From positions 1-64,000 of the forward strand of contig CAYXAA010000005.1 of assembly GCA_964462985.1 (NCBI GenBank): 64,000 nucleotides of DNA, read 5' to 3'. The stretch is from CAYXAA01 sp964462985 (GTDB lineage Bacteria; Pseudomonadota; Alphaproteobacteria; Rhizobiales; Stappiaceae). Numbering within the stretch: position 1 is the first letter of the stretch; every line of letters begins with the position of its first letter. The notes under the pieces were generated by a model, which saw only the letters and a program-made list of their open reading frames with translations, did not search any database and had not been told where the DNA came from. Both the position numbers and the translations under genes were made by a program. Shown in pieces: positions 7,924 to 16,602 of this stretch.

Positions 7924-8490
7924 TTGTCACCTCTCACGAGCGGCGGGATGCTAGCCGACCCTTTTCCATTCGACAACGAAACTCCGGAGCCGTCTTTGCG
8001 GCTCGTTGTCCGGGTGCAACAGCCGGCAACAATGGATCCCGGGGATCCGCCCTTGCTTATATCGACCTGCCTTCGTCATTTGGGAAGGCGTTGGTCCTCA
8101 ACAACATGAATCTCTCCTCCCTATGTCGCCGCCTCCCCCTTATTACAATGATTGACCCAATAGATCCCTATATATACGCGGCATGACCGGTAGAAATACG
8201 GAATATTAACCATATATTCACTAAAATCGGACGAACAATTCTAAAAATAAAAAGAAATAATGGAAAATACCCCTACGGCATATGAAATGAACGCCAAATT
8301 TGGACGGGCTTAGGGTGATGTTCAATTATGGTTAACAAATCATTTCTTGACTGATTCAAATTTCTTCTGAATTCTATTGGAAATTGCACAGAGATCTGGT
8401 CGCGTCGCCTCCCTTGATGCTCGCTCACCGGGCAATGTCGGCGCCAGGGGCCAGATCGGTGCGGACTCAAAGCCCTGGGTAGAGGCTGAC
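7924..8490. promoter_or_regulatory. AT-rich intergenic region upstream of rpfF
   Basis: From about 8130 to 8390 the sequence is markedly AT-rich against a GC-rich background, as expected of a promoter or nucleoid-protein target. TTAA-N7-TTCAC (8206-8221) resembles the CtrA consensus TTAA-N7-TTAAC with one mismatch; a weaker TTAA-N7-TTTC lies at 8332-8346. Poly-A/T tracts occur at about 8240-8262. I cannot place the transcription start. The first 200 bases are ordinary in composition and belong to the response-regulator leader. Confidence 0.4.
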
Positions 8491-9477
8491 ATGGGCAAGA
8501 CATGCGGGAAGATGCGCGAAAATCAGCGGCTGAGCACTACTGCCGAGCCGCTGACCGTTGAGCGTAACACGGCAGAGATCGCGCCGCTTACGATGGCGCA
8601 AAGGGTTGCTTCCGAGCAGTATTCATCGATTGATGTTGAGTTCGATCCGGCAATCGGGACGTATTGGTGCACGATGCGACCCGTTGATCACTTGTGTTTC
8701 ACGCATCAGCTTCTTTCCGATTTTTCGTTGATGCAGGGTTCGATCCGCCGGCTTCACCAGACATATGGATCGTCTGGCGAGCCGAATCCAATGCGTTATT
8801 TTGTGCTGAGGTCGGCGCTCTCGGGTGTCTTCAATTTTGGTGGCGATCTCGGCCTGTTCGTCGATTTGATCCGCGCCGGCGACCGGGAGGGGCTGCTCGC
8901 CTATGGTCGCGCCTGCATCTCTGTCATTCACACCAATACGATGGCAATGGATCTGCCAGTTGTCACCGTGGCGCTGGTCCAGGGGGATGCTCTCGGCGGG
9001 GGATTCGAATGCGCCTTGTCGTTTGACGTCGTCATCGCCGAACGTCAGGCGAAATTCGGCTTTCCGGAAGTGCTCTTCAATCTCTTCCCGGGGATGGGGG
9101 CTTACAGCTTCCTGTCGCGGAAACTCGACGGGGTGAGAGCCGAGAAAATGATCCTCGGCGGCCGGATCTATTCCGCCGAAGAACTTTACGAGATGGGTCT
9201 GGTCGACGTGCTGTGCGATGAAAATCAAGGCAACGCGGCCGTCCTTGACTACATCACGCGCAATGCGCGGCGCCACAACGCCCATCAGGCAATCTATCAT
9301 GCCCGACGCCGGACGCAGCCGCTTCCGTTCTCCGAACTGGAGCAGGTGGTCGAACTGTGGGTCGATGCTGCGATGCAGCTCAGCGAAGCGGACATGCGCA
9401 AGATGCTGCGCCTTGCGACCGCTCAGGAACGTCGCCGCACAGGACAAGTTCCGCCGAAGCTGACCCGGCCGGCATGA
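8491..9477 (+). CDS. rpfF: DSF-type signal synthase (RpfF-like crotonase-fold dehydratase/thioesterase)
   Basis: Predicted to make a cis-2-unsaturated fatty-acid signal (diffusible signal factor) from 3-hydroxyacyl-ACP. The 328-residue crotonase-fold protein has FNFGGDLGLFVDL (115-126), VALVQGDALGGGFECALSF (160-178) and FGFPEVLFNLFPGMGAYSFL (189-208). The two catalytic glutamates of RpfF (Glu141 and Glu161 in Xanthomonas) align with Glu173 and Glu193, with the same 20-residue spacing. An ordinary enoyl-CoA hydratase lacks the long GMGAYSFLSR segment. ATG 8491 follows AGAGG; a TTG at 8377 would add a low-complexity tail. It converges on an rpfC-like kinase, the same relative orientation as rpfF and rpfGHC in Xanthomonas. 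Confidence 0.9.
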   Translation: MGKTCGKMRENQRLSTTAEPLTVERNTAEIAPLTMAQRVASEQYSSIDVEFDPAIGTYWCTMRPVDHLCFTHQLLSDFSLMQGSIRRLHQTYGSSGEPNPMRYFVLRSALSGVFNFGGDLGLFVDLIRAGDREGLLAYGRACISVIHTNTMAMDLPVVTVALVQGDALGGGFECALSFDVVIAERQAKFGFPEVLFNLFPGMGAYSFLSRKLDGVRAEKMILGGRIYSAEELYEMGLVDVLCDENQGNAAVLDYITRNARRHNAHQAIYHARRRTQPLPFSELEQVVELWVDAAMQLSEADMRKMLRLATAQERRRTGQVPPKLTRPA

Positions 9478-9550
9478 AGGCAGGGGCGAAGGAGTGACGG
9501 TCTCGGAAGGATGGGCGGGTCTTTCGTTGGAGCCGAGGAGAGCCCAGAAT

Positions 9551-12157
9551 TTAAAGCCCAGGCCGACTGCCTTCCCCGCCGGAGCTGCCGTGCGTGCCGG
9601 CGTGCACCTGTCTGCCAGTTGGTGTGTGACCGGTAGCATAGGTGCTTAGGGATTGACGGGCGCTTTCCAGGGCCGCGCGGAGCGTGTCGATGTGACGCTG
9701 TCCGTGGGTTGCCAATTCCTTGCCGCCGATGGACTGCCAGGAAGAGCAGAGCTTGAAGATCTCACGCGCGCCGATGTTGGCCGCTGCGGACCGCAGTGCG
9801 TGTGCATGCTCCCGGAAGCGCGCAATGTCCGCTTCCTCCATTGCCTCGGACAAGCCGTCGAAGAGGTCGGTTGCATCCGCGAGAAAATCGCTGATCAGCG
9901 ATTCCACGAATTCGAGGCCGCCCATGCGCTCGAGCTCGGCGAGCGTCTCCATGTCCACGGCGGCGCGGACTTCCGACTTGAAGCGCGGATGACTGGCGAT
10001 GTGGGTCACCTGCCGGGCCGTTTCCTGCGACGGGCTGCCCGCAAGTGTTGATCCCTGTACGGTTTCCAGAATTTTCAGCAGACGCGCCGGTTCGACCGGC
10101 TTTGTCACGCAGGCATCGGCCCCGGCTTCCATGCAGCGCTGCGCGGCCTCGGGTGTCGCGTCTGCCGTCAGGGCCACGATGGGTAGGCGGTTCTGGTCGC
10201 CCAAAGTGGAGAACCGGTAGAGTTTTATGGCTTCAAGACCGTTCATGACCGGCATGTTGACATCCATGATGACGATGTCGAAGCCGCCGTCCGCCAGGGC
10301 GTCGAGTGCCTGCTCGCCATCGTCCACTATGTGGCATTCGTGGCCGCCTCGCTCGAGGATCTTGGCGATGACGCGCTGATTGGTCCGATTGTCTTCTGCA
10401 ACGAGAACTCGGAAGGACTTGCCCGCCGGAACGAAGGTCGACAGTCGATCTTCGTCCCGTTGCGTGGTCAGATCAGTGGCGCCCGCTGCACGCAAAGCAG
10501 CAGCAAACTGTTGCTCGGAAGCGTCTCGGCCGAGCGCCGTGCTATAGAGCCGGTGAACGGAGCCATCGTGCAACGTCGCGGCATCTGGTCGCGTCAGGAG
10601 TACGAGGTTCGGTACGATCACCTTGCCCAATCCCAGCAGCGCTTGCGCCAGGGTATCGGGCCTCCCGGCGCCGAAGTCTTCGTCCACGACCACGATCGCG
10701 CGGCGCGACCCCGCCAGCATGGTCTTGCGCAACAGCGTGCTGACCTGTTGCACCGAGGCTGCATGTTCCACGCCGATGCCATGCGGTGCGAGATGCGTGA
10801 TGACCTTGTCGACGGCGGTTACGTCTTCAGAGAGAACAATGACGCGGCCGCCATCAATCGTGAGCCGAGGTTCTTGCGCAGCCGGGTCGACGGCAATCTC
10901 TAGTTCGAACCAGAACGTGCTGCCGACATTCTCCTCGCTGCTGACGCCGATATCGCCGCCGAGTGCCGTAACCAACTGCCTGACGATTGCGAGGCCGAGA
11001 CCCGTCCCGCCGAAGCGGTCGATAATGGTTTCGTCCGCCTGGGTGAAGCGTTCGAAGATCCGAGCCTGTGCATCCGTGCGGATGCCAATGCCGGTGTCGA
11101 TCACCTCGAAGCGCAGCCGCACCATGCTGCCGGCGTGAGATACAGTTCTGACTACGACGGCGACGCTTCCTGTGTGCGTGAACTTCACTGCATTGCCCGC
11201 GAGATTGATCAAGATCTCCTGCAGGTGCCGGGTATCGCCGATCAGAGCGTATGGGGTATTCGCCGACACGAACGTCGAAAAGCGCAAGCCCTTGGCTCGT
11301 GCCTGCCCGGCAACGATTGCACGGACGTCGCCGAGCATGGTGTGGAGGTCGAACGGTTCCGCAACGATCGAGACGACATTCGACTCGATCTGGGAAAATT
11401 CGAGAATACTGTCGATCAGGCCGAGCAATGACCGCGCCGAACTCTTGATCGTGCGCGTCATGTCGCGCTGCTCTTCGTCGAGGTCCGTTTCCTGCAGCAG
11501 CTCGCCCATGCCGATGATCGCGTTGAGCGGTGTCCGCAGCTCATGGCTGACACCGGCAAGGAACTGGCTCTTGGCCCGACTTGCCTCCTCCGCCTTGGCC
11601 TTGGCAGCGGAAAGATCCCGGATCAGCTTGCTGGCATACAATGGAAGAATAACCAAACTGAGCAGGAGGCCGATGCTGAGGCCGGCGTGCGATGACCAAA
11701 AGGGTGTCGTCAGCACCGCGCTGAAGCCGGCGATAGCAACAACAGTGGCCAACATTAGATACCGCGTTCCGAATCGAAAGCCGTTTCCAAAAATTACCCA
11801 GAGATAAATCGGAAACAGCACCGCGGTCGTTTCGCCGCCGTCGTAGAGACCAACGGTCAGGACGCCGAGATCGCAGAATATGGCTATGCCCCGGCGTGGA
11901 TAGTACTGGCTGGGCCGCAGCAGCAGATGGCTTGCCAGGCCCATTGTACAGATGAAGAAGATCCCGACCTGAAGAAGCGGCCGCTTCACCTCGGCAAGGT
12001 CATAGAACAGCAGAAAATAGCTGAGGATCAGGCCGCTGATGATGATCCTGTTGAGCGCCATTTCGCCCTCGCCCTGCGAGAGGGCGCGAAAGGCCGAGAT
12101 CGCGGTGCGCCAACGGCGGAACAAGGAAGGGGGATGTTTCTCGTCGCCCGCAGGCAT
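9551..12157 (-). CDS. rpfC: RpfC-like hybrid sensor kinase (5 TM, HisKA, HATPase, REC, Hpt)
   Basis: Predicted membrane receptor of the DSF signal. With ATG 12157 (GGAGAG just upstream) it is 868 residues. About five membrane helices lie in residues 33-177, including LFPIYLWVIFGNGFRFGTRY (114-133), a stretch shared with Xanthomonas RpfC. Then come HisKA with SHELRTP (His205), HATPase (LAGNAVKF, DTGIGI, GGTGLGLA), a degenerate receiver-like segment (about 437-565), a true receiver (MDVNMP, Asp632) and a C-terminal Hpt with HALRS (His786). This is the RpfC order. Earlier in-frame ATGs at 12178 and 12172 are possible. It lies 43 bases after the REC-PAS-GGDEF-EAL gene on the same strand, probably one operon. 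Confidence 0.9.
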   Translation of the reverse strand: MPAGDEKHPPSLFRRWRTAISAFRALSQGEGEMALNRIIISGLILSYFLLFYDLAEVKRPLLQVGIFFICTMGLASHLLLRPSQYYPRRGIAIFCDLGVLTVGLYDGGETTAVLFPIYLWVIFGNGFRFGTRYLMLATVVAIAGFSAVLTTPFWSSHAGLSIGLLLSLVILPLYASKLIRDLSAAKAKAEEASRAKSQFLAGVSHELRTPLNAIIGMGELLQETDLDEEQRDMTRTIKSSARSLLGLIDSILEFSQIESNVVSIVAEPFDLHTMLGDVRAIVAGQARAKGLRFSTFVSANTPYALIGDTRHLQEILINLAGNAVKFTHTGSVAVVVRTVSHAGSMVRLRFEVIDTGIGIRTDAQARIFERFTQADETIIDRFGGTGLGLAIVRQLVTALGGDIGVSSEENVGSTFWFELEIAVDPAAQEPRLTIDGGRVIVLSEDVTAVDKVITHLAPHGIGVEHAASVQQVSTLLRKTMLAGSRRAIVVVDEDFGAGRPDTLAQALLGLGKVIVPNLVLLTRPDAATLHDGSVHRLYSTALGRDASEQQFAAALRAAGATDLTTQRDEDRLSTFVPAGKSFRVLVAEDNRTNQRVIAKILERGGHECHIVDDGEQALDALADGGFDIVIMDVNMPVMNGLEAIKLYRFSTLGDQNRLPIVALTADATPEAAQRCMEAGADACVTKPVEPARLLKILETVQGSTLAGSPSQETARQVTHIASHPRFKSEVRAAVDMETLAELERMGGLEFVESLISDFLADATDLFDGLSEAMEEADIARFREHAHALRSAAANIGAREIFKLCSSWQSIGGKELATHGQRHIDTLRAALESARQSLSTYATGHTPTGRQVHAGTHGSSGGEGSRPGL

Positions 12158-12200
12158 CGACGCTCTCCACATCAGCATACTGCGGCCTTTGAGCCCGGTC

Positions 12201-14393
12201 TCATCGTCTCGCCCCGCGGCTTGGTGCGGCGGCCGTCGCACGGCTGGTCGGGGAGGGGGCGGAGTTCGCCAGTCGGGCAAAGGCGGCAAACTCGGCGGCC
12301 GGCATTGGACGTCCAAAATGATAGCCTTGGGCCTCGTCGCAGCCGGCCTTGCGCAGGATCTCGACTTGGCGTTGATTCTCTACGCCTTCGGCCAGAACAT
12401 GGAGGTTCAGGCTCTTGCCGAGACTGACCACCGCCTGCACGATTGCCGCATCGCTCGGGTCGCTCGCTACCGTCGAAACGAAGAAGCGGTCGATTTTCAG
12501 CCTGTGAACCTGGAAGCGCTTGAGGTAGGCCAACGACGAATAGCCGGTCCCGAAGTCATCGATGGCGACCTGAACGCCGTCGCCGCAAAGGTCGCGCAGG
12601 TCTCGCAGCACGCGGTCGGCTCCCTGCATCAGGGCGTTCTCGGTAATCTCGATTTCGAGGCGTTCCGGTGCCAGCCGGGACCCGGCCAGCGCCGATCGCG
12701 CAAGTGCCGCGATGCTCTGCTTGCGGAACTGCGTTGGCGAGATGTTGACGGCGATCCTCAGATCGCCAAGGCCCTGTTTCGACCAGCGAACGGCTTCCTG
12801 GCACGCTTCGTTGAGCACCCATTCACCGATGTCGTAGATCAGGCCGTTCTCTTCGGCGATCGGCAGGAACTCGGCAGGTCCGATGAGGCCGCGCTCGGGA
12901 TGGTTCCAGCGCAACAGGGCCTCTACGCCGATGAGTTTGCCATCCGAAAGCCGGATCTGCGGTTGGTAATGCAGCGCGAGTTCGGAGCGCAGGACGGCCC
13001 GGCGCAGTGCCGCCTCCATGGCGATTGCGGTCCGGGCAGACTGGTCCATGCCTTCCGCGAAGGCAGAATAGAGGCCACCACCTTCGGCCTTAGCCTTGTA
13101 CATGGCCAGATCCGCATTTCGCAGCAAGACTTCCGAGGACGTGCCGTCGGAAGGGTAGGTGGTGAAGCCGATGCTTGCGCTGATCTTGACGTCCTGGCTG
13201 TCGATGTAGAACGGATCCTCGAGCTCGTCGATCACACGACGAGCCAGGGACAGGGCATCCTCGGTCCCCGCAAGATCGACCTGGAGGATGGCGAACTCGT
13301 CGCCGCCGAGCCGCGCGACGAGATCGCGGCTGCGTACGCAGGCCTTCAGGCGGTCGGCCACCAGTTCGAGCAGCCTGTCGCCGGCGGTATGGCCAAAAGC
13401 GTCATTGATGCCCTTGAAGCGATCGAGGTCGAGGAAATGCAACGCAAAGACGTTGTCGCCTTTCGAGGAACGGCTGATCTCTTCGTCGATACGTTCCGTC
13501 AGCAGCGTCCGGTTGGGCAGAGCCGTCAACGCATCATGGTGGGCGATGTGGTAAAGATGCGCCTCCGCCCTCTTGTTTTCAGTGATGTCGAGCGAGGTCG
13601 ACAAGACGTTGACGACCTCGCCCTGATTGTTCTTGAGCGGGACCTTGCGCGTTAGAAAGACACGCTGCTGGCCTTCGGCATCAACCAATTCCTCTTCGTA
13701 GGGTGCCAGCGGCTCGCCGGTTTCGAAGACGCGTTCGTCGAGAACACGGGCTTGCTCGGCCATGTCAGACGAATGCATCATCTGGTAGAGGTTGACGCCG
13801 CTGAGTTCAGAGGCGTCCTTGCCGAACAGCTCTGCCTGATAGGCATTGACAAAGACGCAGCGTCCGCTCCGATCGACCGCGCTGATCATGACCTGAACGG
13901 TGTCGATCACCTGGAGCAGCCGCTCACGCGAGTCTCTGAGGGCTTGATCGCGCAGCCGTTCGGCATGTTCCAATTCCTGCTCGAGCACGCTGGCCCGGCT
14001 ACGGACGGCGAGCTGTCGCTTGCGCAGCGCGAGAAGATTGCGGGCCCGGGTCTGGAACTCACCGTGGTCGACGGGGCTCTGAAGAAAATCCGTCGCTCCC
14101 GCCTCCAGCGCCCGCATCCTGAATCGGCGATCGGAGAAGGCGGTGATAACCATCACGGGAATATCTGCGCAACCCGGCAGTTCTCTGAAGCGTCGGGTAA
14201 ATTCGGCACCGTCCATCTGCGGCATGCGGTAGTCGGTAACGAGCAGATCGGGAGTTTCGTTCTGGAAGTGCTGGAGGGCATCAAACGGGCTGGCGAAGCT
14301 GCGCGTGGTTACATTCTCCTCCGCCCAGCAGGCGAGGCGGGAGAAGAAGTTGCGATTGATGATCCGGTCGTCGACAACCGCGATAATGGACAT
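12201..14393 (-). CDS. REC-PAS-GGDEF-EAL cyclic-di-GMP regulator in the rpfG position
   Basis: A 730-residue output protein. The receiver (1-120) has VVDD and phosphoacceptor Asp54 in TDYRMP, and ends SPVDHGEFQTRARNLLALR, very like the receiver of RpfG. A coiled linker (about 125-160) leads to a PAS domain (about 160-275), then GGDEF (about 285-440) with intact GGDEF at 363-367 and an inhibitory site RSRD at 354-357. EAL (about 455-705) has EAL at 491-493, EITEN at 582-586, DDFGTGYSSL at 612-621 and KID at 633-635. Both enzyme domains therefore look competent. The gene leads the putative operon with rpfC. RpfG itself carries HD-GYP instead; PAS-GGDEF-EAL output recalls Burkholderia RpfR. Confidence 0.92.
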   Translation of the reverse strand: MSIIAVVDDRIINRNFFSRLACWAEENVTTRSFASPFDALQHFQNETPDLLVTDYRMPQMDGAEFTRRFRELPGCADIPVMVITAFSDRRFRMRALEAGATDFLQSPVDHGEFQTRARNLLALRKRQLAVRSRASVLEQELEHAERLRDQALRDSRERLLQVIDTVQVMISAVDRSGRCVFVNAYQAELFGKDASELSGVNLYQMMHSSDMAEQARVLDERVFETGEPLAPYEEELVDAEGQQRVFLTRKVPLKNNQGEVVNVLSTSLDITENKRAEAHLYHIAHHDALTALPNRTLLTERIDEEISRSSKGDNVFALHFLDLDRFKGINDAFGHTAGDRLLELVADRLKACVRSRDLVARLGGDEFAILQVDLAGTEDALSLARRVIDELEDPFYIDSQDVKISASIGFTTYPSDGTSSEVLLRNADLAMYKAKAEGGGLYSAFAEGMDQSARTAIAMEAALRRAVLRSELALHYQPQIRLSDGKLIGVEALLRWNHPERGLIGPAEFLPIAEENGLIYDIGEWVLNEACQEAVRWSKQGLGDLRIAVNISPTQFRKQSIAALARSALAGSRLAPERLEIEITENALMQGADRVLRDLRDLCGDGVQVAIDDFGTGYSSLAYLKRFQVHRLKIDRFFVSTVASDPSDAAIVQAVVSLGKSLNLHVLAEGVENQRQVEILRKAGCDEAQGYHFGRPMPAAEFAAFARLANSAPSPTSRATAAAPSRGARR

Positions 14394-14886
14394 GGCACGA
14401 ACTCACTCCGACGCCTTCACGACAGTTCGTTCCCCTCGGAACTCCGTACCTGGTAGGCGGCGCTGGCCGGCTGTGGACCGGCTACGCCATTGGTTCCGAC
14501 GGCCTTGAGCATGGTTGCCGCTCAGGAGCACGCCCAAGGACTCCCTTCGGCGGTTGTTTGGTGTGGACGTCAGCGAACTAACCTTGCCTCCAGCTGGATA
14601 AGTCGATATTCGTCCAGCTTCTACAGGAGCGCTCTTTCGATTAATTTTTCGCTAACTTCGGCGACGTCTCGTCCAGCGTGGCGGCGTTGATTGATTGTTA
14701 AGCGGATTTATTAATAATGATTCCGATATATTGATCGTCCTACCGTAGTGTTCTTCTATCCCTTCGATAAGATATAGAAAGTTGCAACGAAGGCTTAAGG
14801 ATAATTTCATCGATGATGGGCGGCATCGGGTACGAGCCAGGGTGCACGCTGGCCCGAAGCGGAACGGCAATCGTCTGGAGGGGAGG
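14394..14886. promoter_or_regulatory. Upstream region of the rpfG-position/rpfC operon
   Basis: About 490 bases without a gene. The part next to the operon is GC-rich; 14640-14810 is AT-rich, with several TTAA and TTATTAATAAT-like tracts. The promoter of the minus-strand operon should lie between about 14400 and 14800, but no -35/-10 pair stands out. Towards 14880 the sequence becomes the downstream end of the BNR-repeat gene. Confidence 0.35.
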
Positions 14887-15972
14887 TCAGGCGTCGAGAA
14901 CGAGGGTCTCTACGGAAAGCACCATCGGCAGATGCTGAGCGATCAGGCTCCAATTGTCGCCTTCGTCGGCGCTGGCAAAGAGGGAGCCGGAGTTCGAGCC
15001 GAAGTAGACGCCCGCCGGCTCAAGCCTGTCCGTCGCGAGCGCCTGGCGCAACACGCAGAGAAAGGCGTGCTTCTGCGGAAGGCCGTTGCGCAGGTCCGTC
15101 CATGTCCGACCCCCGTCTCGCGTTCGCCAGACGGCTGCCTGGCCGCCGGGCATGTAGCGCCCCGCCGAATCCCCGTTGAGCGGAACCAGATAAAGTGTGT
15201 CCGGGTCGCGCGGATGGGCCGCGGCGGGGAAGCCGAAACTAGAGGGTAGCCCCTCCTCAATGCTTTCCCAGCCAAGCCCGCCGTTGTCGCTGCGGTACAT
15301 GCCGCAGTGGTTCTGCTGGTAAAGGCGGTTTGGCATTCCGGGAGCGCGCACCAGGCAATGAACGCATTGGCCCACTTCAGGATAGCGCTGATCCTCCGGG
15401 TTATAGTCGCAGCGGGTGCCGTTGTTGCGCGCCGACCAGGTCCGTCCACCGTCGGCGGAATGAAATACGCCCGCCGTTGAGATTCCGACCCAAATTGCAT
15501 CTGGCGTATCGGGATCCACGACCAGCGAGTGCAGCGTAAGGCCGCCGCCCCCGGGCTGCCAGGATGAACGGGACGGGTGATCGTGTAGACCCGATACATG
15601 ACGAAAGCTTTCGCCACGATCGTCGCTGACGAAGAGACCGGCGGGTTCAACGCCTGCATAGAGCCGGCCATTGCTCATGGCCAAGCTCCAGACCGATGCG
15701 ACCGGTCCCTGGTTGTCCTCGGAATAGGCGAGCCCCTCACCAGACTGGCTCCAACTCGTACCGAGGTCGTCCGATTTCCAAACCGCAGGGCCCGTCCAGC
15801 CATTGCCGCCGCCGGCATAGATGGTGCCGGTAACAGGATCGCCGATGATATGATGGATCGGCCAATGGTCGCAGAACGGACCGCGAAGGGACCAGTTCTG
15901 ACGGTCAGCGGCGCTCTCCAGGATGAATGCACCCTTGTTAGTGCCTACCAGGATCAGAACCTTCTCCGCCAT
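14887..15972 (-). CDS. BNR/sialidase-type beta-propeller protein (WD40/YVTN-like, glycosyl-hydrolase-related)
   Basis: A 361-residue protein of repeated Asp-box units: VWKSDDLGTSW, LFVSDDRGESF, VFHSADGGRTW, MYRSDNGGLGW, VWRTRDGGRTW and LFASADEGDNW. Six such S/T-x-D-x-G-x-x-W/F boxes imply a six- or seven-bladed propeller. It begins MAEKVLILVGTNKGAFIL with no signal peptide, so it is probably cytoplasmic. Proteins of this group are often called exo-alpha-sialidase, but no catalytic Arg triad or Tyr nucleophile can be assigned, so enzymatic function is unproven. The gene is divergent from a marR gene across 91 bases containing a perfect palindrome, which suggests it is that regulator's target. 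Confidence 0.85.
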   Translation of the reverse strand: MAEKVLILVGTNKGAFILESAADRQNWSLRGPFCDHWPIHHIIGDPVTGTIYAGGGNGWTGPAVWKSDDLGTSWSQSGEGLAYSEDNQGPVASVWSLAMSNGRLYAGVEPAGLFVSDDRGESFRHVSGLHDHPSRSSWQPGGGGLTLHSLVVDPDTPDAIWVGISTAGVFHSADGGRTWSARNNGTRCDYNPEDQRYPEVGQCVHCLVRAPGMPNRLYQQNHCGMYRSDNGGLGWESIEEGLPSSFGFPAAAHPRDPDTLYLVPLNGDSAGRYMPGGQAAVWRTRDGGRTWTDLRNGLPQKHAFLCVLRQALATDRLEPAGVYFGSNSGSLFASADEGDNWSLIAQHLPMVLSVETLVLDA

Positions 15973-16035
15973 GCCGGCCTCCGAAGTCCGATTGGCAAGA
16001 TCTGCCCGCCAGAGAGAAAGAAGGCAGGCTGGACT

Positions 16036-16056
16036 TTATCGTTGATATCAACATAA
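16036..16056. promoter_or_regulatory. Palindromic operator candidate in the marR/BNR divergent region
   Basis: GTTGATATCAAC at 16041-16052 is a perfect 12-base palindrome, flanked by TTATC and ATAA arms that nearly extend the symmetry to 21 bases. It ends 8 bases before the marR ATG and lies 64 bases upstream of the divergent BNR gene start. Size, symmetry and position fit a MarR dimer site controlling both genes. Confidence 0.6.
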
Positions 16057-16063
16057 TCAAGGC

Positions 16064-16510
16064 ATGTCAAACTCCAGGACCTTCCCTTTTGAAATCACCG
16101 AAGCGGTTCGCGCTCGCTGCCTCTGCTTGCATTTGCAACGCGCCGCTCGTGTCGTGGCGCGTCGATTCGACGATGCTTTCCGCTCTCTCGATCTCACGAA
16201 CCAGCAGTTCTCACTGCTGATGTCGCTCAATCGGCCAGAGCCGCCGGCAATCGGTCCGGTGGCTGACCTGCTCGCGATGGACCGCACCACATTGACTGCC
16301 AACTTGAAGCCGCTGCAGCGTCGCGGTCTGGTCTCAATCACCGTCGATCCGCAGGATCGCCGCAGTCGGCGCCTCGCCCTTACGGACGAGGGGCGGGCAC
16401 TGCTGCAGCAGGCCTACCCCCTGTGGCTACAGGCAGAGGAAGAGACCGAGCGCAACCTGGATGACGCGGGCCGCATTGCAACGGATCTCCTGACCCTTGC
16501 GCGCGAGTGA
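16064..16510 (+). CDS. MarR-family transcriptional regulator
   Basis: A 148-residue winged-helix regulator. N-terminal dimer helix (RARCLCLHLQRAARVVARRF), then LTNQQFSLLMSLN, recognition region IGPVADLLAMDRTTLTANLKPL (about 67-88) and the wing with VDPQDRRSRRLALTDEGR (about 97-114), ending in the C-terminal dimer helices. The DxRxxR..LT motif is diagnostic. A CLCLH cysteine pair near residues 20-22 could be redox-sensitive, but that is conjecture. The palindrome directly upstream suggests autorepression together with control of the divergent BNR gene. The inducing ligand is not evident. Confidence 0.92.
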   Translation: MSNSRTFPFEITEAVRARCLCLHLQRAARVVARRFDDAFRSLDLTNQQFSLLMSLNRPEPPAIGPVADLLAMDRTTLTANLKPLQRRGLVSITVDPQDRRSRRLALTDEGRALLQQAYPLWLQAEEETERNLDDAGRIATDLLTLARE

Positions 16511-16602
16511 GCGGCGCTCGCGAAAGGGTCCATTAACCTTAACAGACCATTATCGGCTGGATTGCGGGACGACCCGCATCGTCCGGGTCCATTGGTCAGG
16601 TT

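Noticed and set aside
12039..13655. A 538-codon plus-strand frame antisense to the GGDEF-EAL gene and overlapping rpfC
   Set aside because: No family likeness; the opposite strand encodes two clear multidomain signalling proteins.
16505..16555. TTAACCTTAAC-like motif before the barrel gene as a double CtrA site
   Set aside because: The two TTAA are only two bases apart, not seven; only the second TTAA with TTATC at N7 remains a weak candidate.
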